The position numbers and the translations under genes are program-made. Under the pieces are notes generated by a model. That model saw only the letters and a program-made list of their open reading frames with translations. It ran no database searches and was not told the origin of the DNA. A stretch of 50,065 bases of DNA from Prevotella sp. (lineage in GTDB: Bacteria; Bacteroidota; Bacteroidia; Bacteroidales; Bacteroidaceae), in contig JAGBJJ010000068.1 in the NCBI GenBank assembly GCA_017934525.1, positions 1 through 50,065 on the forward strand, given 5' to 3'. Shown piece by piece: positions 24,543-33,335 of the stretch. Position 1 is the stretch's first letter, and each line of letters opens with the position of its first letter.

Positions 24543-24902
24543 TCAGCGGTTCAGGTGCTGCCACTTGCCCACGATGCTCTCGATGCCAAGCCCGAGCAAC
24601 TGCATCTGTCGGAACAATTCGGGCAGGGTCTTCTCGAGAAACTCTACGCGGCGTTCCTTCAGAATCTGCTCGCGAGCCCCGGGCGTGACGTAGTAGCCAA
24701 GGCCCCTTTTATTGTATATAATGTTCGCACGCGAAAGCTGCTCGTAGGCCTTCACGGCCGTGTTGGTGTTCACGCCGAGCAGCACAGCATACTCGCGCAC
24801 CGAGGGTATGCGGTCGTCATCCTTATACGCGCCCGCCAGAATCTCATCCGAGAGGCGGTCGGCCATCTGCAGGAAGATAGGCTTATCGCTGTTGAAGGTC
24901 AT
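24543..24902 (-). CDS. GntR-family transcriptional regulator (YtrA-like)
   Basis: A 119-residue regulator consisting of a winged helix-turn-helix (about 5-75, with PIFLQMADRLSDEILAGAY, RIPSVREYAVLLGVN and ANIIYNKRGLGYYVTPGA) and a short helical dimerisation tail. The small C-terminal part places it in the YtrA group, which usually represses a neighbouring ABC transporter operon. The start at 24902 is set by the family N-terminus and by an ATGA overlap with the upstream permease. It is the third gene of its operon. A fitting operator lies in the operon promoter (26651-26674). Confidence 0.92.
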   Translation of the reverse strand: MTFNSDKPIFLQMADRLSDEILAGAYKDDDRIPSVREYAVLLGVNTNTAVKAYEQLSRANIIYNKRGLGYYVTPGAREQILKERRVEFLEKTLPELFRQMQLLGLGIESIVGKWQHLNR

Positions 24903-25678
24903 AGGCTCAGATATTTGCGGGTGATGAGCTGCCAGCGGCAGAAGGCACGGTAGGCCAGCCAGGTGAACAAAATGATGCAGACAATGGCGAAGGCGAAAAG
25001 AAGCCACAGCAACCGCTCTGCCGAAAGAGCACTAAAGAGACTTTCAAAATGCCAGAACCAGAGAATCACCAGCAGGGCGAGCACTGCCGAGGTGACGATG
25101 AAGGCATAGCGGCGCAAGAGTGTGCTGCCCAGCAGATAGAAGGCATGCACGGCCATGAACACCAGGAAGAGGTCGGCCATGCTGAGCCGCCACATGGCCA
25201 CCTCATGGGCCGTCAGGGACGATGTTTTCCCTACCTCCACCAGACAAGAGAGGGCGGAGAGAGCCTCTTGCCCATGCGTCAATTGGTAAACATAGTTCAA
25301 ACCGTCGGCCACGGCAAACATCAGGCAGCCAGCCTGTGTGTAGACCCATAGGTAGACCCAGCGGCCGAGAAACTTCTCGAGGTTGGAGGCGGGCAGCAGC
25401 ATCAGGGCCGTGCGCCCCTGTTTCGACTCCTCGGGACGGAAGATTGTACCCACACTTAGCATGACGAAGATCAGGGTGCACAAGGAACTCATGTCGTATG
25501 CTCGGTCGACGACCATCGAGCTGTTTACGGTCGTATCTTTGTAACTGAAGTTAGCCACAAAGAACATGAGCAGATAGCACATCAGCATGCCAAGCATGCC
25601 CGACAGCAGGTTGCGGCGGGAGGTGCTGAAAGTATAGCTCAGCACATGGGCGAAGCGTTTCATATTGAAGTGTTTCAT
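24899..25678 (-). CDS. ABC transporter membrane protein
   Basis: A 259-residue integral membrane protein with about six hydrophobic segments (for example LSGMLGMLMCYLLMFFVANF near 24-43 and LLFAFAIVCIILFTWLAYRA near 226-245). It resembles permeases of small ATPase/permease/GntR modules. It shares 4-base ATGA overlaps with the ATPase gene before it and the GntR gene after it, a sign of tight translational coupling. Substrate unknown; related modules respond to cell-wall antibiotics or handle peptides. Confidence 0.85.
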   Translation of the reverse strand: MKHFNMKRFAHVLSYTFSTSRRNLLSGMLGMLMCYLLMFFVANFSYKDTTVNSSMVVDRAYDMSSLCTLIFVMLSVGTIFRPEESKQGRTALMLLPASNLEKFLGRWVYLWVYTQAGCLMFAVADGLNYVYQLTHGQEALSALSCLVEVGKTSSLTAHEVAMWRLSMADLFLVFMAVHAFYLLGSTLLRRYAFIVTSAVLALLVILWFWHFESLFSALSAERLLWLLFAFAIVCIILFTWLAYRAFCRWQLITRKYLSL

Positions 25679-26550
25679 TTCAAGACTCCTTTCGTTACGG
25701 CGTTAAACAACAGTTCGAGGTTGAGGGGCGTCTCGGGGTCGTCTGCGCGGCGACGGGTGATGACGGCGTTGCCCTGCAGGGCGGGCTCGGCATAGAGGAT
25801 GGTATTGTCGACGGAGATGCCGTCGACCACAGAAGCGGGCACAGGGGCGGAGCTGGGGGCGGACAGAGGGGCGGCGGGTTTCAGCATAAAGCTGTAGCGG
25901 GCGGTGATGTCCTCCACGGAAGCGTTGAGCAGCAGACCGTCGGCAGAGAGGATGAGCAGGTGGTCGAGCAGTTGCTCTATATCGTGCACCTGATGGGTGG
26001 AGATGACGAGCATGCGGTCGTCGGTCATATGCTGTGCCACGACGCGGCGGAACTGTGCCTTCGAAGGGATGTCGAGGCCGTTGGTGGGCTCATCCATGAG
26101 CAGCAGGGGTGTCTGGGCGGCAAGGGCGATGCTGACGAGCACCTTTTTCTGCTGTCCCATCGAGAGCGCCTGCAGGTGGAGGCTGGGCGACAGGTCGAAG
26201 TCGGCCAGGCAGCGTGCAAGCACCTCGCTGCTGAAGCGTGGGTAGAACGGCGACAGGCGGGCTATGTAGGCACGGAGCGTCAGGGAGGGAAACGTGAACT
26301 CCTCTGGCACGAGAAATATATGGCTCAACATCTCGGGCAGACGGCGGTGCGCCACCATATTATCGCAACTGATAAGGCCGCGCTGTGCACGGAGCAGACC
26401 GCCTATAAGATAGAGCAAGGTCGACTTGCCCGTGCCGTTCTTGCCCAGCAGACCGTAGATGCGACTCTCTGTGAGCTGCAGCGAGAAGTCGCTGAACACC
26501 GGCCGTGTCTGACCTGGGTAGCAGAAAGTGATGTTCTGAATGTTAACCAT
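25675..26550 (-). CDS. ABC transporter ATP-binding protein
   Basis: A 291-residue ATPase. Walker A is GKNGTGKST (about 37-45), the signature region is SMGQQKKVLVSIAL (a variant of LSGGQ), Walker B is LLLMDEPTNGLD and the switch is VISTHQVHD. A C-terminal extension of about 90 residues contains an Ala/Pro/Ser-rich stretch (PAAPLSAPSSAPVPAS). The start at 26550 (MVNIQNITFCYPG) matches the family; an in-frame ATG at 26583 would add 11 residues. First gene of the ATPase/permease/GntR operon. Confidence 0.92.
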   Translation of the reverse strand: MVNIQNITFCYPGQTRPVFSDFSLQLTESRIYGLLGKNGTGKSTLLYLIGGLLRAQRGLISCDNMVAHRRLPEMLSHIFLVPEEFTFPSLTLRAYIARLSPFYPRFSSEVLARCLADFDLSPSLHLQALSMGQQKKVLVSIALAAQTPLLLMDEPTNGLDIPSKAQFRRVVAQHMTDDRMLVISTHQVHDIEQLLDHLLILSADGLLLNASVEDITARYSFMLKPAAPLSAPSSAPVPASVVDGISVDNTILYAEPALQGNAVITRRRADDPETPLNLELLFNAVTKGVLK

Positions 26551-26650
26551 ACGACATTTCGTTGATGTTAAGTGGATGAACAAATGTTTATATATTCATA
26601 TAATACAGTTGCGATTAGTCCTTACTAAATATTCTTTTGTGCAGCATTTT

Positions 26651-26707
26651 GGTGTACCAGTTTAATAGTACACCGCAAAAGTATGACAAAAGTGCCATTT
26701 CACCAAA
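26651..26707 (-). promoter_or_regulatory. promoter and probable GntR operator of the ABC/GntR operon
   Basis: On the minus strand, TTTG (26707-26704) and TACTTTTG (26683-26676) are spaced by 20 bases, close to the Bacteroidota -33/-7 pattern. One base after the -7 box begins a perfect inverted repeat, GGTGTAC (26674-26668) and GTACACC (26657-26651), with a 10-base spacer, covering the expected transcription start. GTGTA...TACAC half-sites resemble those reported for YtrA-type GntR repressors. The leader to the ATPase start at 26550 is about 120 bases. Confidence 0.75.
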
Positions 26708-26856
26708 CAATTCATCAGAAAAGTTTCTTGATTTAACATCTTTTACGATATACGACTGCAAGCATTTGCGCGCGCAAAACCATAATAGAATAGCGCTCCC
26801 ACCCCAGTCTTTGCATAGCGACAGTCCATCACCGCCCATGTTTTCAGGCCCAAAAC

Positions 26857-26905
26857 GCAGTGCAACGGGGCCAGAACAAAAACACTCTGGCCCCCGCTGC
26901 GCTGC
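26857..26905. repeat. imperfect inverted repeat downstream of the ABC exporter
   Basis: Arms 26857-26875 and 26886-26905 pair with few mismatches (GGGGCCAGA against TCTGGCCCC at the loop side). It lies 30 bases past the exporter stop codon and may end its transcript. The gap 26551-26934 otherwise holds the operon promoter and no convincing gene. Confidence 0.5.
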
Positions 26906-26934
26906 AGTAAGGACATAAAAACAAGACTAAAGCC

Positions 26935-28641
26935 TTAACTTCCGAGATTGACAACCTGGTCGCAATAGTCGACCACGGCCTCGCGATGCGTCACAAAGAT
27001 GACCGTGCGGCGCTGGTCGCTGAGCAGGTTGTGAAGCAGCGTCTGCTCCGTCTGAGCATCGAGGGCCGATGTGGCCTCGTCGAGAAGCATGATGCTGCCC
27101 GGACGCAACAGAGCACGTGCGATAGAGACACGCTGTGCCTGTCCCTCAGAGAGCCCCCCGCCCTGCTCGGCAAAGACGGTGTCAAGCCCCTGCGGCAGCT
27201 GGAAGGCGAAGTCGGCGCAGGCCATGCGCAATGCTTCATTCATCTCGCTGTCGGTAGCATCAGGGTTGCCCAGTTTCAAATTGTCGCGCAGCGTACCGCT
27301 AAGCAGCGTGTTACCCTGCGGCACATAGACAAAATTACAGCGGTGGAGGGGAGACAAGACAGAAGCGCAGGGCGCGGCATCATCATCAGAGTCTGAGGAT
27401 TCGTGAGTGATTCCATATATTTCAATCTCCCCCTGCTGCGGTCTGATGAGGGCCAAGAGCAAGCGTATGAGTGTCGTCTTGCCAGAGCCCGTCTCGCCGA
27501 GGATGGCAGTGCAAGTGCCGGGGCGGAAGTCATAGTTGGCGTCGCAGAGCGTAGCCTGCTGGCCCTCGCCACCATAGTTGAACGACACATGACGGAAGCG
27601 CACGCCGCAGGGCCCCTGCAGCATGACAGGCTCACCCTGTTCCTCCTCGGGAATCTCCTCGAGCTCCATCAGACGCTCCGAGGCCGTGAATACACTCACA
27701 AAAGCGGGCGCCAGGCGCGTCAGGTCGCGTGCAGGTCCCTGGATACGGTATACCAGCTGCAGGAAAGCCGTCATGCCGCCGAAGGTGAGCGTGCCGCGGC
27801 TCAGGCGCAGCGCCCCCCAGAGGAAGGCCACGAGGTAGCCCAGGGAGAAACCCGAGTTGAGCATCAGATGACTGGCCACGCTGAAAGCCGTACGCTCTTT
27901 CACCCGCGAGCGCAACTGCGCCTGCGTTGTATCGAGGCGGTCAAGCATCTGGTCGTCGGCCTCCATGGTCTTCACCAGCATGCGGTGCTGCATCGTCTCT
28001 GTGAGGATGCTCTGTATGTGGCTGTCAGTCTGGCGCACGCTGCGGCTCAGGCGCCGCATCTGGGCAATATAATAGCGGCTGAGCAGGATGAAGACGGGCA
28101 GGATGCCCACCGTGACGAAGGCCAGCCACACGTCCATCTGCAGCAGATAGACAAAGGCTCCGACAAACATGGCCAGCGTGGAGAGCACCGAAGGAAGCGT
28201 CTCGGTGAGGAAGGTGACGACATGCTGCACATCAGTCTCTAAGCGGTTGATGACGTCGCCCGAGTGCATCGCCTCGCGGCCACGCCACTCCGAGCGCAGC
28301 AGCCGGGCCAGCATCTGCTGCTGCATGCGGTTTTGGGCCCTGACACCGAGTATATTTCTTATCCATACGCGCGAAATGCCCACTCCAAACTCACAAAGAA
28401 TGATGAGCGCCATGATGCCCACAGCCCAGTAGAGGTTGCCCTCGCGCACGCCCTGAGCGATGTCAAGGGCGCGCTGCATGGCCCACACCGTGAGCAGCGA
28501 GAGCACCACGCCCACCAGTCCGATGCCCGCATTGAGCACCGCCTGCAGACGGTTGCCGCGCCAGGCAGCCCACAGCCAGCGTGCTATCTTTGCGGCCGAG
28601 TACTTACTCTCGGGTATATGCAGAAAATCTTTCCACTTCAT
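26935..28641 (-). CDS. ABC exporter, fused membrane and ATPase domains
   Basis: A 568-residue half-transporter of the MsbA/multidrug type. The N-terminal half has the six-helix ABC_membrane domain (about 25-310, for example LVGVVLSLLTVWAMQRALDI). The ATPase half has Walker A GETGSGKTT, the signature LSEGQAQRVSIARALL, Walker B IMLLDEATSALD and the switch VTHRE. It probably works as a homodimer exporting lipids, peptides or drugs. It follows nadK by 19 bases, so the two are likely co-transcribed although unrelated in role. Confidence 0.93.
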   Translation of the reverse strand: MKWKDFLHIPESKYSAAKIARWLWAAWRGNRLQAVLNAGIGLVGVVLSLLTVWAMQRALDIAQGVREGNLYWAVGIMALIILCEFGVGISRVWIRNILGVRAQNRMQQQMLARLLRSEWRGREAMHSGDVINRLETDVQHVVTFLTETLPSVLSTLAMFVGAFVYLLQMDVWLAFVTVGILPVFILLSRYYIAQMRRLSRSVRQTDSHIQSILTETMQHRMLVKTMEADDQMLDRLDTTQAQLRSRVKERTAFSVASHLMLNSGFSLGYLVAFLWGALRLSRGTLTFGGMTAFLQLVYRIQGPARDLTRLAPAFVSVFTASERLMELEEIPEEEQGEPVMLQGPCGVRFRHVSFNYGGEGQQATLCDANYDFRPGTCTAILGETGSGKTTLIRLLLALIRPQQGEIEIYGITHESSDSDDDAAPCASVLSPLHRCNFVYVPQGNTLLSGTLRDNLKLGNPDATDSEMNEALRMACADFAFQLPQGLDTVFAEQGGGLSEGQAQRVSIARALLRPGSIMLLDEATSALDAQTEQTLLHNLLSDQRRTVIFVTHREAVVDYCDQVVNLGS

Positions 28642-28660
28642 AGCTTTTATATTCTTCCGG

Positions 28661-29548
28661 TCAGCCGCGGTTGTCGGCCCCCCACATCATCTTCTGCCGC
28701 AGCGTGCTGAAGTAGCGCGTACCTCGGCGCTTCACAATCTTCACGTCGTAGTCGGCGCGCCGCAGCCGCAGCGTGGTGCCCTCGGGCAGAGCCTCGCTGC
28801 TGCCGTCTACCGAGACGAGAAACGTATGGCTGCGGCTCTCCACCGTCAGTTCCACCTCCGTCGTGTCAGGAATCACTATCGGGCGGATGTTGAGCGAGTG
28901 CGGCGCCACGGCCGTGAGCAGCATGACGCCCGTCTGCGGCACGATGATAGGGCCGCCGTTGGAGAGCGAGTAGGCAGTAGAGCCCGTCGGCGTCGACACG
29001 ATGAGCCCGTCGGCCTGATAGGTGGCGAGGTGCTCGCCGTCGATGCTGGCGCGGATAGTAATCATCGCCGCCGTGTCGGTCTTCAGCACAGCCACGTCGT
29101 TGAGGGCAAACGCCTCGGCAAGGTGGCCGCCGCCGGGCAGCGTGACCTGCAGCACGGCACGGCTGTCAATCGTGTAGTCGCCCCGGCAGATGGCATCGAG
29201 GGCGTCCTCCACCTCGTCGCTGCTCACGTCGGCCAGGAATCCCAGCCGCCCCATGTTGACGCCCACGATGGGCACCTGGCGACTGCCCACGCGGCCGGCA
29301 GTGCGCAGCAGCGTGCCGTCGCCTCCCATCGACACGGCGAAGTCGGCCTCGAAGTCGGCACCGTCGAAGACGCCGACACCAGCCAGGTCGGCACAGCCTG
29401 CCGACAGCAGGAAGTCGTAGTAGACGCGGTCTACGGCCATGCGGGCCCCCCGGCGTCGCAGCCCGCCCACCACCTGGGCCACGGTGGCCGGCACTGGTGT
29501 CTGGAAGACATTGCCGAAGAGCGCAAATCGGAGTGTACGTTCTGACAT
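28661..29548 (-). CDS. nadK: NAD kinase
   Basis: NadK phosphorylates NAD to NADP in the cytoplasm. The 295-residue protein has the catalytic GGDG motif (75-78, in SMGGDGTLLRTAG), the NMGRLGFLAD strand and the DGLIVSTPTGSTAYSLSNGGPI nucleotide-binding region. The start at 29548 (MSERTLRFALFG) fits the family and the promoter 33 bases upstream; an in-frame ATG at 29584 would lie on the promoter box itself. Confidence 0.95.
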   Translation of the reverse strand: MSERTLRFALFGNVFQTPVPATVAQVVGGLRRRGARMAVDRVYYDFLLSAGCADLAGVGVFDGADFEADFAVSMGGDGTLLRTAGRVGSRQVPIVGVNMGRLGFLADVSSDEVEDALDAICRGDYTIDSRAVLQVTLPGGGHLAEAFALNDVAVLKTDTAAMITIRASIDGEHLATYQADGLIVSTPTGSTAYSLSNGGPIIVPQTGVMLLTAVAPHSLNIRPIVIPDTTEVELTVESRSHTFLVSVDGSSEALPEGTTLRLRRADYDVKIVKRRGTRYFSTLRQKMMWGADNRG

Positions 29549-29581
29549 ATTACTATATTTGAAGGTGCAATAATACGTCTG

Positions 29582-29589
29582 CAAAGTTA
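29582..29589 (-). promoter_or_regulatory. -7 promoter box of nadK
   Basis: TAACTTTG on the minus strand, 33 bases before the chosen nadK ATG. It is divergent from the promoter of the DJ-1 gene at 29663-29670. Confidence 0.65.
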
Positions 29590-29662
29590 ATGATTTTCCT
29601 TCAAACAGACAAGAAGTGCGAAGTTTTTTAAGGTAAACGGCGGGATTATCAGATTATTTTTG

Positions 29663-29670
29663 TACTTTTG
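29663..29670 (+). promoter_or_regulatory. -7 promoter box of the DJ-1/ispD/recG run
   Basis: TACTTTTG, consensus TAnnTTTG, 34 bases before the ATG at 29705. Confidence 0.6.
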
Positions 29671-29704
29671 TGTCGTTAATTGTCTAACCATTATCAACAA
29701 GCTT

Positions 29705-30277
29705 ATGGCAAAAGTGTATGAATTTCTGGCAAACGGCTTCGAGGATATCGAGGCCCTGATTCCGGTAGATGTGCTGCGTCGCGGCGGCGTGGAAGTGGTG
29801 ACGGTGGCGGTGGAAGAAGACATGCCCCTGGTGACGTCGGCCCACGGCGTGCCCATGATGGCCGACATGCTGCTGGCCGACTGCGACTTTGCCGACGCCG
29901 ACCTGCTGCTCCTGCCGGGCGGCATGCCGGGGGCGCAGAATCTCTTTGACAACAAGACGGTGTGCAAGGCGGTGGTCGACCAGGCTGCTGCGGGCCGCCG
30001 CGTGGCTGCCATCTGTGCTGCTCCGGCCGTGGTGCTCGGACAGCTGGGACTGCTCGAGGGCCGCAAGGCCACGTGCTACCCGGGCTTTGAGCAACTGCTC
30101 GACGGGGCGAAGTATACCGGCGAGCTGTGCACCGTCGACGGTCCGTTCACCACGGGCGAGGGACCGGCCGCCGCACTGCCCTTCGCTTACGAGCTGCTGC
30201 GCCAGCTGAAGGGCGACAAGGTGGCTCGCGAAGTGGCTGAAGGCATGCGTTATGTTCATCTGATGGCAGGAAAGTAG
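29705..30277 (+). CDS. DJ-1/PfpI family protein (YajL-like)
   Basis: A 190-residue protein of the DJ-1/YajL group, proposed to protect or repair proteins against glyoxal and oxidative damage. It shows the N-terminal EFLANGFEDIEALIPVDVLR with the conserved acidic residue near Glu16, the LLLLPGGMPGA turn and the nucleophile elbow AAICAAP with Cys104. The start at 29705 (MAKVYEFL) is chosen from the family; an upstream start at 29660 overlaps the promoter box. The stop codon directly abuts the ispD ATG. Confidence 0.92.
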   Translation: MAKVYEFLANGFEDIEALIPVDVLRRGGVEVVTVAVEEDMPLVTSAHGVPMMADMLLADCDFADADLLLLPGGMPGAQNLFDNKTVCKAVVDQAAAGRRVAAICAAPAVVLGQLGLLEGRKATCYPGFEQLLDGAKYTGELCTVDGPFTTGEGPAAALPFAYELLRQLKGDKVAREVAEGMRYVHLMAGK

Positions 30278-30970
30278 ATGGACTATGTCATTATTGTGGC
30301 CGGAGGCAAGGGACTGCGCATGGGCGGCGAAGTGCCTAAGCAGTTTCTGCCAGTGGGCGGTGTGCCCGTACTGATGCGCACCATCCGGCGCTTCCGCGAA
30401 TACGACGAGGCGCTGCAGATTATCCTCGTGCTGCCCCGTGACCAGCAAGACTACTGGCGCAGGCTCTGCGAGCAATACCATTTTCCACTCCCCTCAGAGG
30501 CGGCAGACAACGGTGCCTACATGCTGGCCGACGGCGGCGAGACGCGCTTCCACTCCGTGCAGAACGGGCTGGCGCTCATCCCCGACGATGCCGACGGCGT
30601 GGTGGGGGTGCACGACGGTGTGCGTCCCTTCGTGTCGGTCGGCGTCATCCGGCGCTGCTACGATGAGGCCCGGCGCCTGAAGGCGGTCATACCGGTGGTG
30701 CCCGTGGTGGAGACGCTGCGCCACAGACCCACGCAGAAGAACGTGCTGCGCTCCGACTACTGCCTGGTACAGACGCCGCAGACCTTCGACGTCCAACTGC
30801 TGAAGGCGGCCAACCGCCAGCCCTACCGCGAGGCTTTCACCGACGACGCCTCGGTGGTGGAGGCCTACGGACAGGCCGTGAGCATGGTGGAGGGCAACCG
30901 CGAGAACATTAAAATCACCACGCCCTTCGACCTCAGACTGGCCGACTTTATCACCGGCAGCGGCCAATAA
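30278..30970 (+). CDS. ispD: 2-C-methyl-D-erythritol 4-phosphate cytidylyltransferase
   Basis: IspD joins CTP and MEP to CDP-ME, the third step of the non-mevalonate isoprenoid pathway. The 230 residues begin [20 protein letters not shown], the CTP-binding signature, and carry [12 protein letters not shown] and [11 protein letters not shown] later. The protein is cytoplasmic and of normal length. There is no gap to the DJ-1 gene before it, and recG follows after 43 bases. Confidence 0.95.
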   Translation: MDYVIIVAGGKGLRMGGEVPKQFLPVGGVPVLMRTIRRFREYDEALQIILVLPRDQQDYWRRLCEQYHFPLPSEAADNGAYMLADGGETRFHSVQNGLALIPDDADGVVGVHDGVRPFVSVGVIRRCYDEARRLKAVIPVVPVVETLRHRPTQKNVLRSDYCLVQTPQTFDVQLLKAANRQPYREAFTDDASVVEAYGQAVSMVEGNRENIKITTPFDLRLADFITGSGQ

Positions 30971-31013
30971 GCTGCATGCGTCAGGCTGCATCGTGCACCG
31001 TCAATTACAAAAT

Positions 31014-33134
31014 ATGAATTATGCCTTATTAGAGCAAGACATCATGTTCTTGCCGGGTGTCGGGCCACAGCGAAAAAAACTGCTGAGCAAGGAGCTCGCC
31101 ATAGAGACTTATGGCGACCTGCTGGAGTATTACCCCTATAAATATGTTGACCGCAGCAAGGTCTACCGCATCAGCGAACTGACGGGCGACATGCCTTACG
31201 TGCAGGTGGTGGGACGGATTTTGAGCTTCGAGACGTTCGACATGGGACCACGCAAAGAGCGCGTGGTGGCTCACTTCACCGACGGCTCTGCCATCATGGA
31301 CCTCGTGTGGTTCAACGGCGGCAGATATGCCAAGCAGACCTACAAGGTGGGCACGGAGTACCTCGTCTTCGGGCGCCCATCGGTGTTCAACAACCGCCTG
31401 CAGGTGCAGCACCCCGACATCGACGATGCATCGAAGATTGACACCACGGCCATGGGCATGCAGCCCTACTACAACACCACCGAAAAGATGAAGAAGGGCG
31501 GACTGACCTCACGGGGCATGGAACGGCTCACAAAGACGCTCCTCGACAAACTGAAGGACCCACTGCCCGAGACAATCACACCCGAGATTATTGACGCTCT
31601 GCACCTGATGGGGCGCGACCAGGCGCTGCGCACCCTCCACTATCCGCCTGACGTGCGCCAGCTGAAGAAGGCCCGCATGCGCATGAAGTTTGAGGAGCTC
31701 TTCTTCGTGCAGCTCAATATCCTGAGGTATGCCAGCGACCAGCGGCGCAAGTATCGCGGCGCCGTCTTCAACCGCATCGGACCGCTTTTCAATACGTTCT
31801 ATCAATACAACCTGCCCTTCGCGCTCACCGGCGCACAGAAGCGCGTGATGCACGAAATCAGGCGCGACCTGTGCTCGGGGCGCCAGATGAACCGTCTGCT
31901 GCAGGGCGATGTGGGCTCCGGCAAGACGCTCGTGGCACTCATGACGATGCTCATCGCCATCGACAACGGCTTCCAGGCCTGCATCATGGCCCCCACGGAG
32001 ATTCTGGCCGAGCAGCACCTGCAGACCATCGCCGACTTCCTGCGCGGCATGCCCATCCGCGTGGAACTGCTGACGGGCATCGTCAAGGGCAAGCGCCGCC
32101 AGCAGGTGCTCGACGGTCTGCTCGCGGGCGACGTGCATATCCTCGTAGGCACCCATGCCATCATCGAGGACACCGTGCAGTTTCAACGCCTGGGCATGGT
32201 GGTTATCGACGAGCAGCACCGCTTCGGCGTGGCACAGCGCGCCAAACTCTGGGAGAAGGCACCCTCCGGCGTCGGGAAAGGTTTCCTCCCCCACGTGCTC
32301 GTCATGACGGCCACACCCATCCCCCGCACACTGGCCATGACACTTTATGGCGACCTCGACGTGAGCGTCATCGACGAGCTGCCCCCCGGCCGTAAGCCCA
32401 TCCGCACCACCCACGTCTTCGACAGCCGCATGACGACCCTCTACGACGGCATCCGCAGCCAGATACGCGAGGGCAGACAGGTGTACATCGTCTTCCCTCT
32501 CATCGAGGAGAGCGAGAAGATTGACCTGAAAAACCTGGAACAGGGCTTTGAGGTGCTCCGCCAGGCCTTCCCCGAATTCCGCCTGAGCAAGGTGCACGGC
32601 AAGATGAAGCCCAAGGAGAAGGAAGAGGAGATGCAGAAGTTCGTCAGCGGCGAGACGCAGATTCTCGTGGCCACGACGGTCATCGAGGTGGGCGTCAACG
32701 TGCCCAACGCCTCGGTGATGGTCATCCTCGACGCACAGCGCTTCGGACTCTCGCAGCTCCACCAGCTGCGCGGACGCGTGGGCCGCGGCGCCGACCAGTC
32801 GTTCTGCATCCTCGTCACCCCCTTCAAACTCAGCGAGGAGACGCGTAAGCGCATCGACATCATGTGCGATACAAACGACGGCTTCCGCATCGCCGAGGCC
32901 GACCTGAAACTGCGCGGGCCGGGCGACCTGGAGGGCACACAGCAGAGCGGCATGGCCTTCGACCTGAAGATTGCCGACATCGCCCGCGACGGACAGCTCG
33001 TGCAGATGGCGCGCGACGAGGCGCAGAAGATTATTGACAACGACCCCACCTGCCAGTCTGACCGCTACCAACTGCTCTGGAAACGCCTGCGGCAACTGCG
33101 AAAGACCAACGTCAACTGGGCCGCTATCTCATGA
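31014..33134 (+). CDS. recG: ATP-dependent DNA helicase RecG
   Basis: RecG remodels stalled replication forks and branched recombination intermediates. The 706-residue protein has the N-terminal wedge/OB domain (LPGVGPQRKKLL near 13, then YYPYKYVDRSKVY), Walker A GDVGSGKT, the DEQH box in MVVIDEQHRFGVAQ, the MTATPIPRTLAM motif, FPLIEESEKIDL and the C-terminal QLHQLRGRVGRG. The start at 31014 (MNYALLEQDIMFLPG) gives the usual N-terminus; an in-frame start at 30993 adds seven residues. Complete and of normal length. Confidence 0.95.
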   Translation: MNYALLEQDIMFLPGVGPQRKKLLSKELAIETYGDLLEYYPYKYVDRSKVYRISELTGDMPYVQVVGRILSFETFDMGPRKERVVAHFTDGSAIMDLVWFNGGRYAKQTYKVGTEYLVFGRPSVFNNRLQVQHPDIDDASKIDTTAMGMQPYYNTTEKMKKGGLTSRGMERLTKTLLDKLKDPLPETITPEIIDALHLMGRDQALRTLHYPPDVRQLKKARMRMKFEELFFVQLNILRYASDQRRKYRGAVFNRIGPLFNTFYQYNLPFALTGAQKRVMHEIRRDLCSGRQMNRLLQGDVGSGKTLVALMTMLIAIDNGFQACIMAPTEILAEQHLQTIADFLRGMPIRVELLTGIVKGKRRQQVLDGLLAGDVHILVGTHAIIEDTVQFQRLGMVVIDEQHRFGVAQRAKLWEKAPSGVGKGFLPHVLVMTATPIPRTLAMTLYGDLDVSVIDELPPGRKPIRTTHVFDSRMTTLYDGIRSQIREGRQVYIVFPLIEESEKIDLKNLEQGFEVLRQAFPEFRLSKVHGKMKPKEKEEEMQKFVSGETQILVATTVIEVGVNVPNASVMVILDAQRFGLSQLHQLRGRVGRGADQSFCILVTPFKLSEETRKRIDIMCDTNDGFRIAEADLKLRGPGDLEGTQQSGMAFDLKIADIARDGQLVQMARDEAQKIIDNDPTCQSDRYQLLWKRLRQLRKTNVNWAAIS

Positions 33135-33229
33135 CCGGCGCCCGCCGACAATTAATTAACAGTTGGGCCGGAAAAGTTAAAAGACTGCAAAAAGTGGCGA
33201 CAACTGAAACGCGACTGACATTTTTTTCG

Positions 33230-33237
33230 TAACTTTG
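33230..33237 (+). promoter_or_regulatory. -7 promoter box of the M23 peptidase gene
   Basis: TAACTTTG lies 98 bases before the ATG at 33336, giving a leader of about 93 bases. AAATATCGT (33252-33260), near the start of that leader, is perfectly complementary to ACGATATTT (33325-33333), which ends two bases before the ATG, so the start codon region could be paired. Confidence 0.6.
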
Positions 33238-33335
33238 CATCCGTACTTAGGAAATATCGTCGCATCATTGGGTTTTAAATGAAGCCATACGATAAACCGA
33301 CAGACAATTATTAACAGCAGACAAACGATATTTTT

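Noticed and set aside
26615-26839. 74-codon minus-strand frame in the gap upstream of the ABC/GntR operon
   Set aside because: It runs through the promoter and operator of that operon, and its composition is not protein-like.
31509-33095. 528-codon minus-strand frame
   Set aside because: It is wholly antisense to recG, whose helicase motifs are unmistakable; the frame is open only because of third-position G/C bias.
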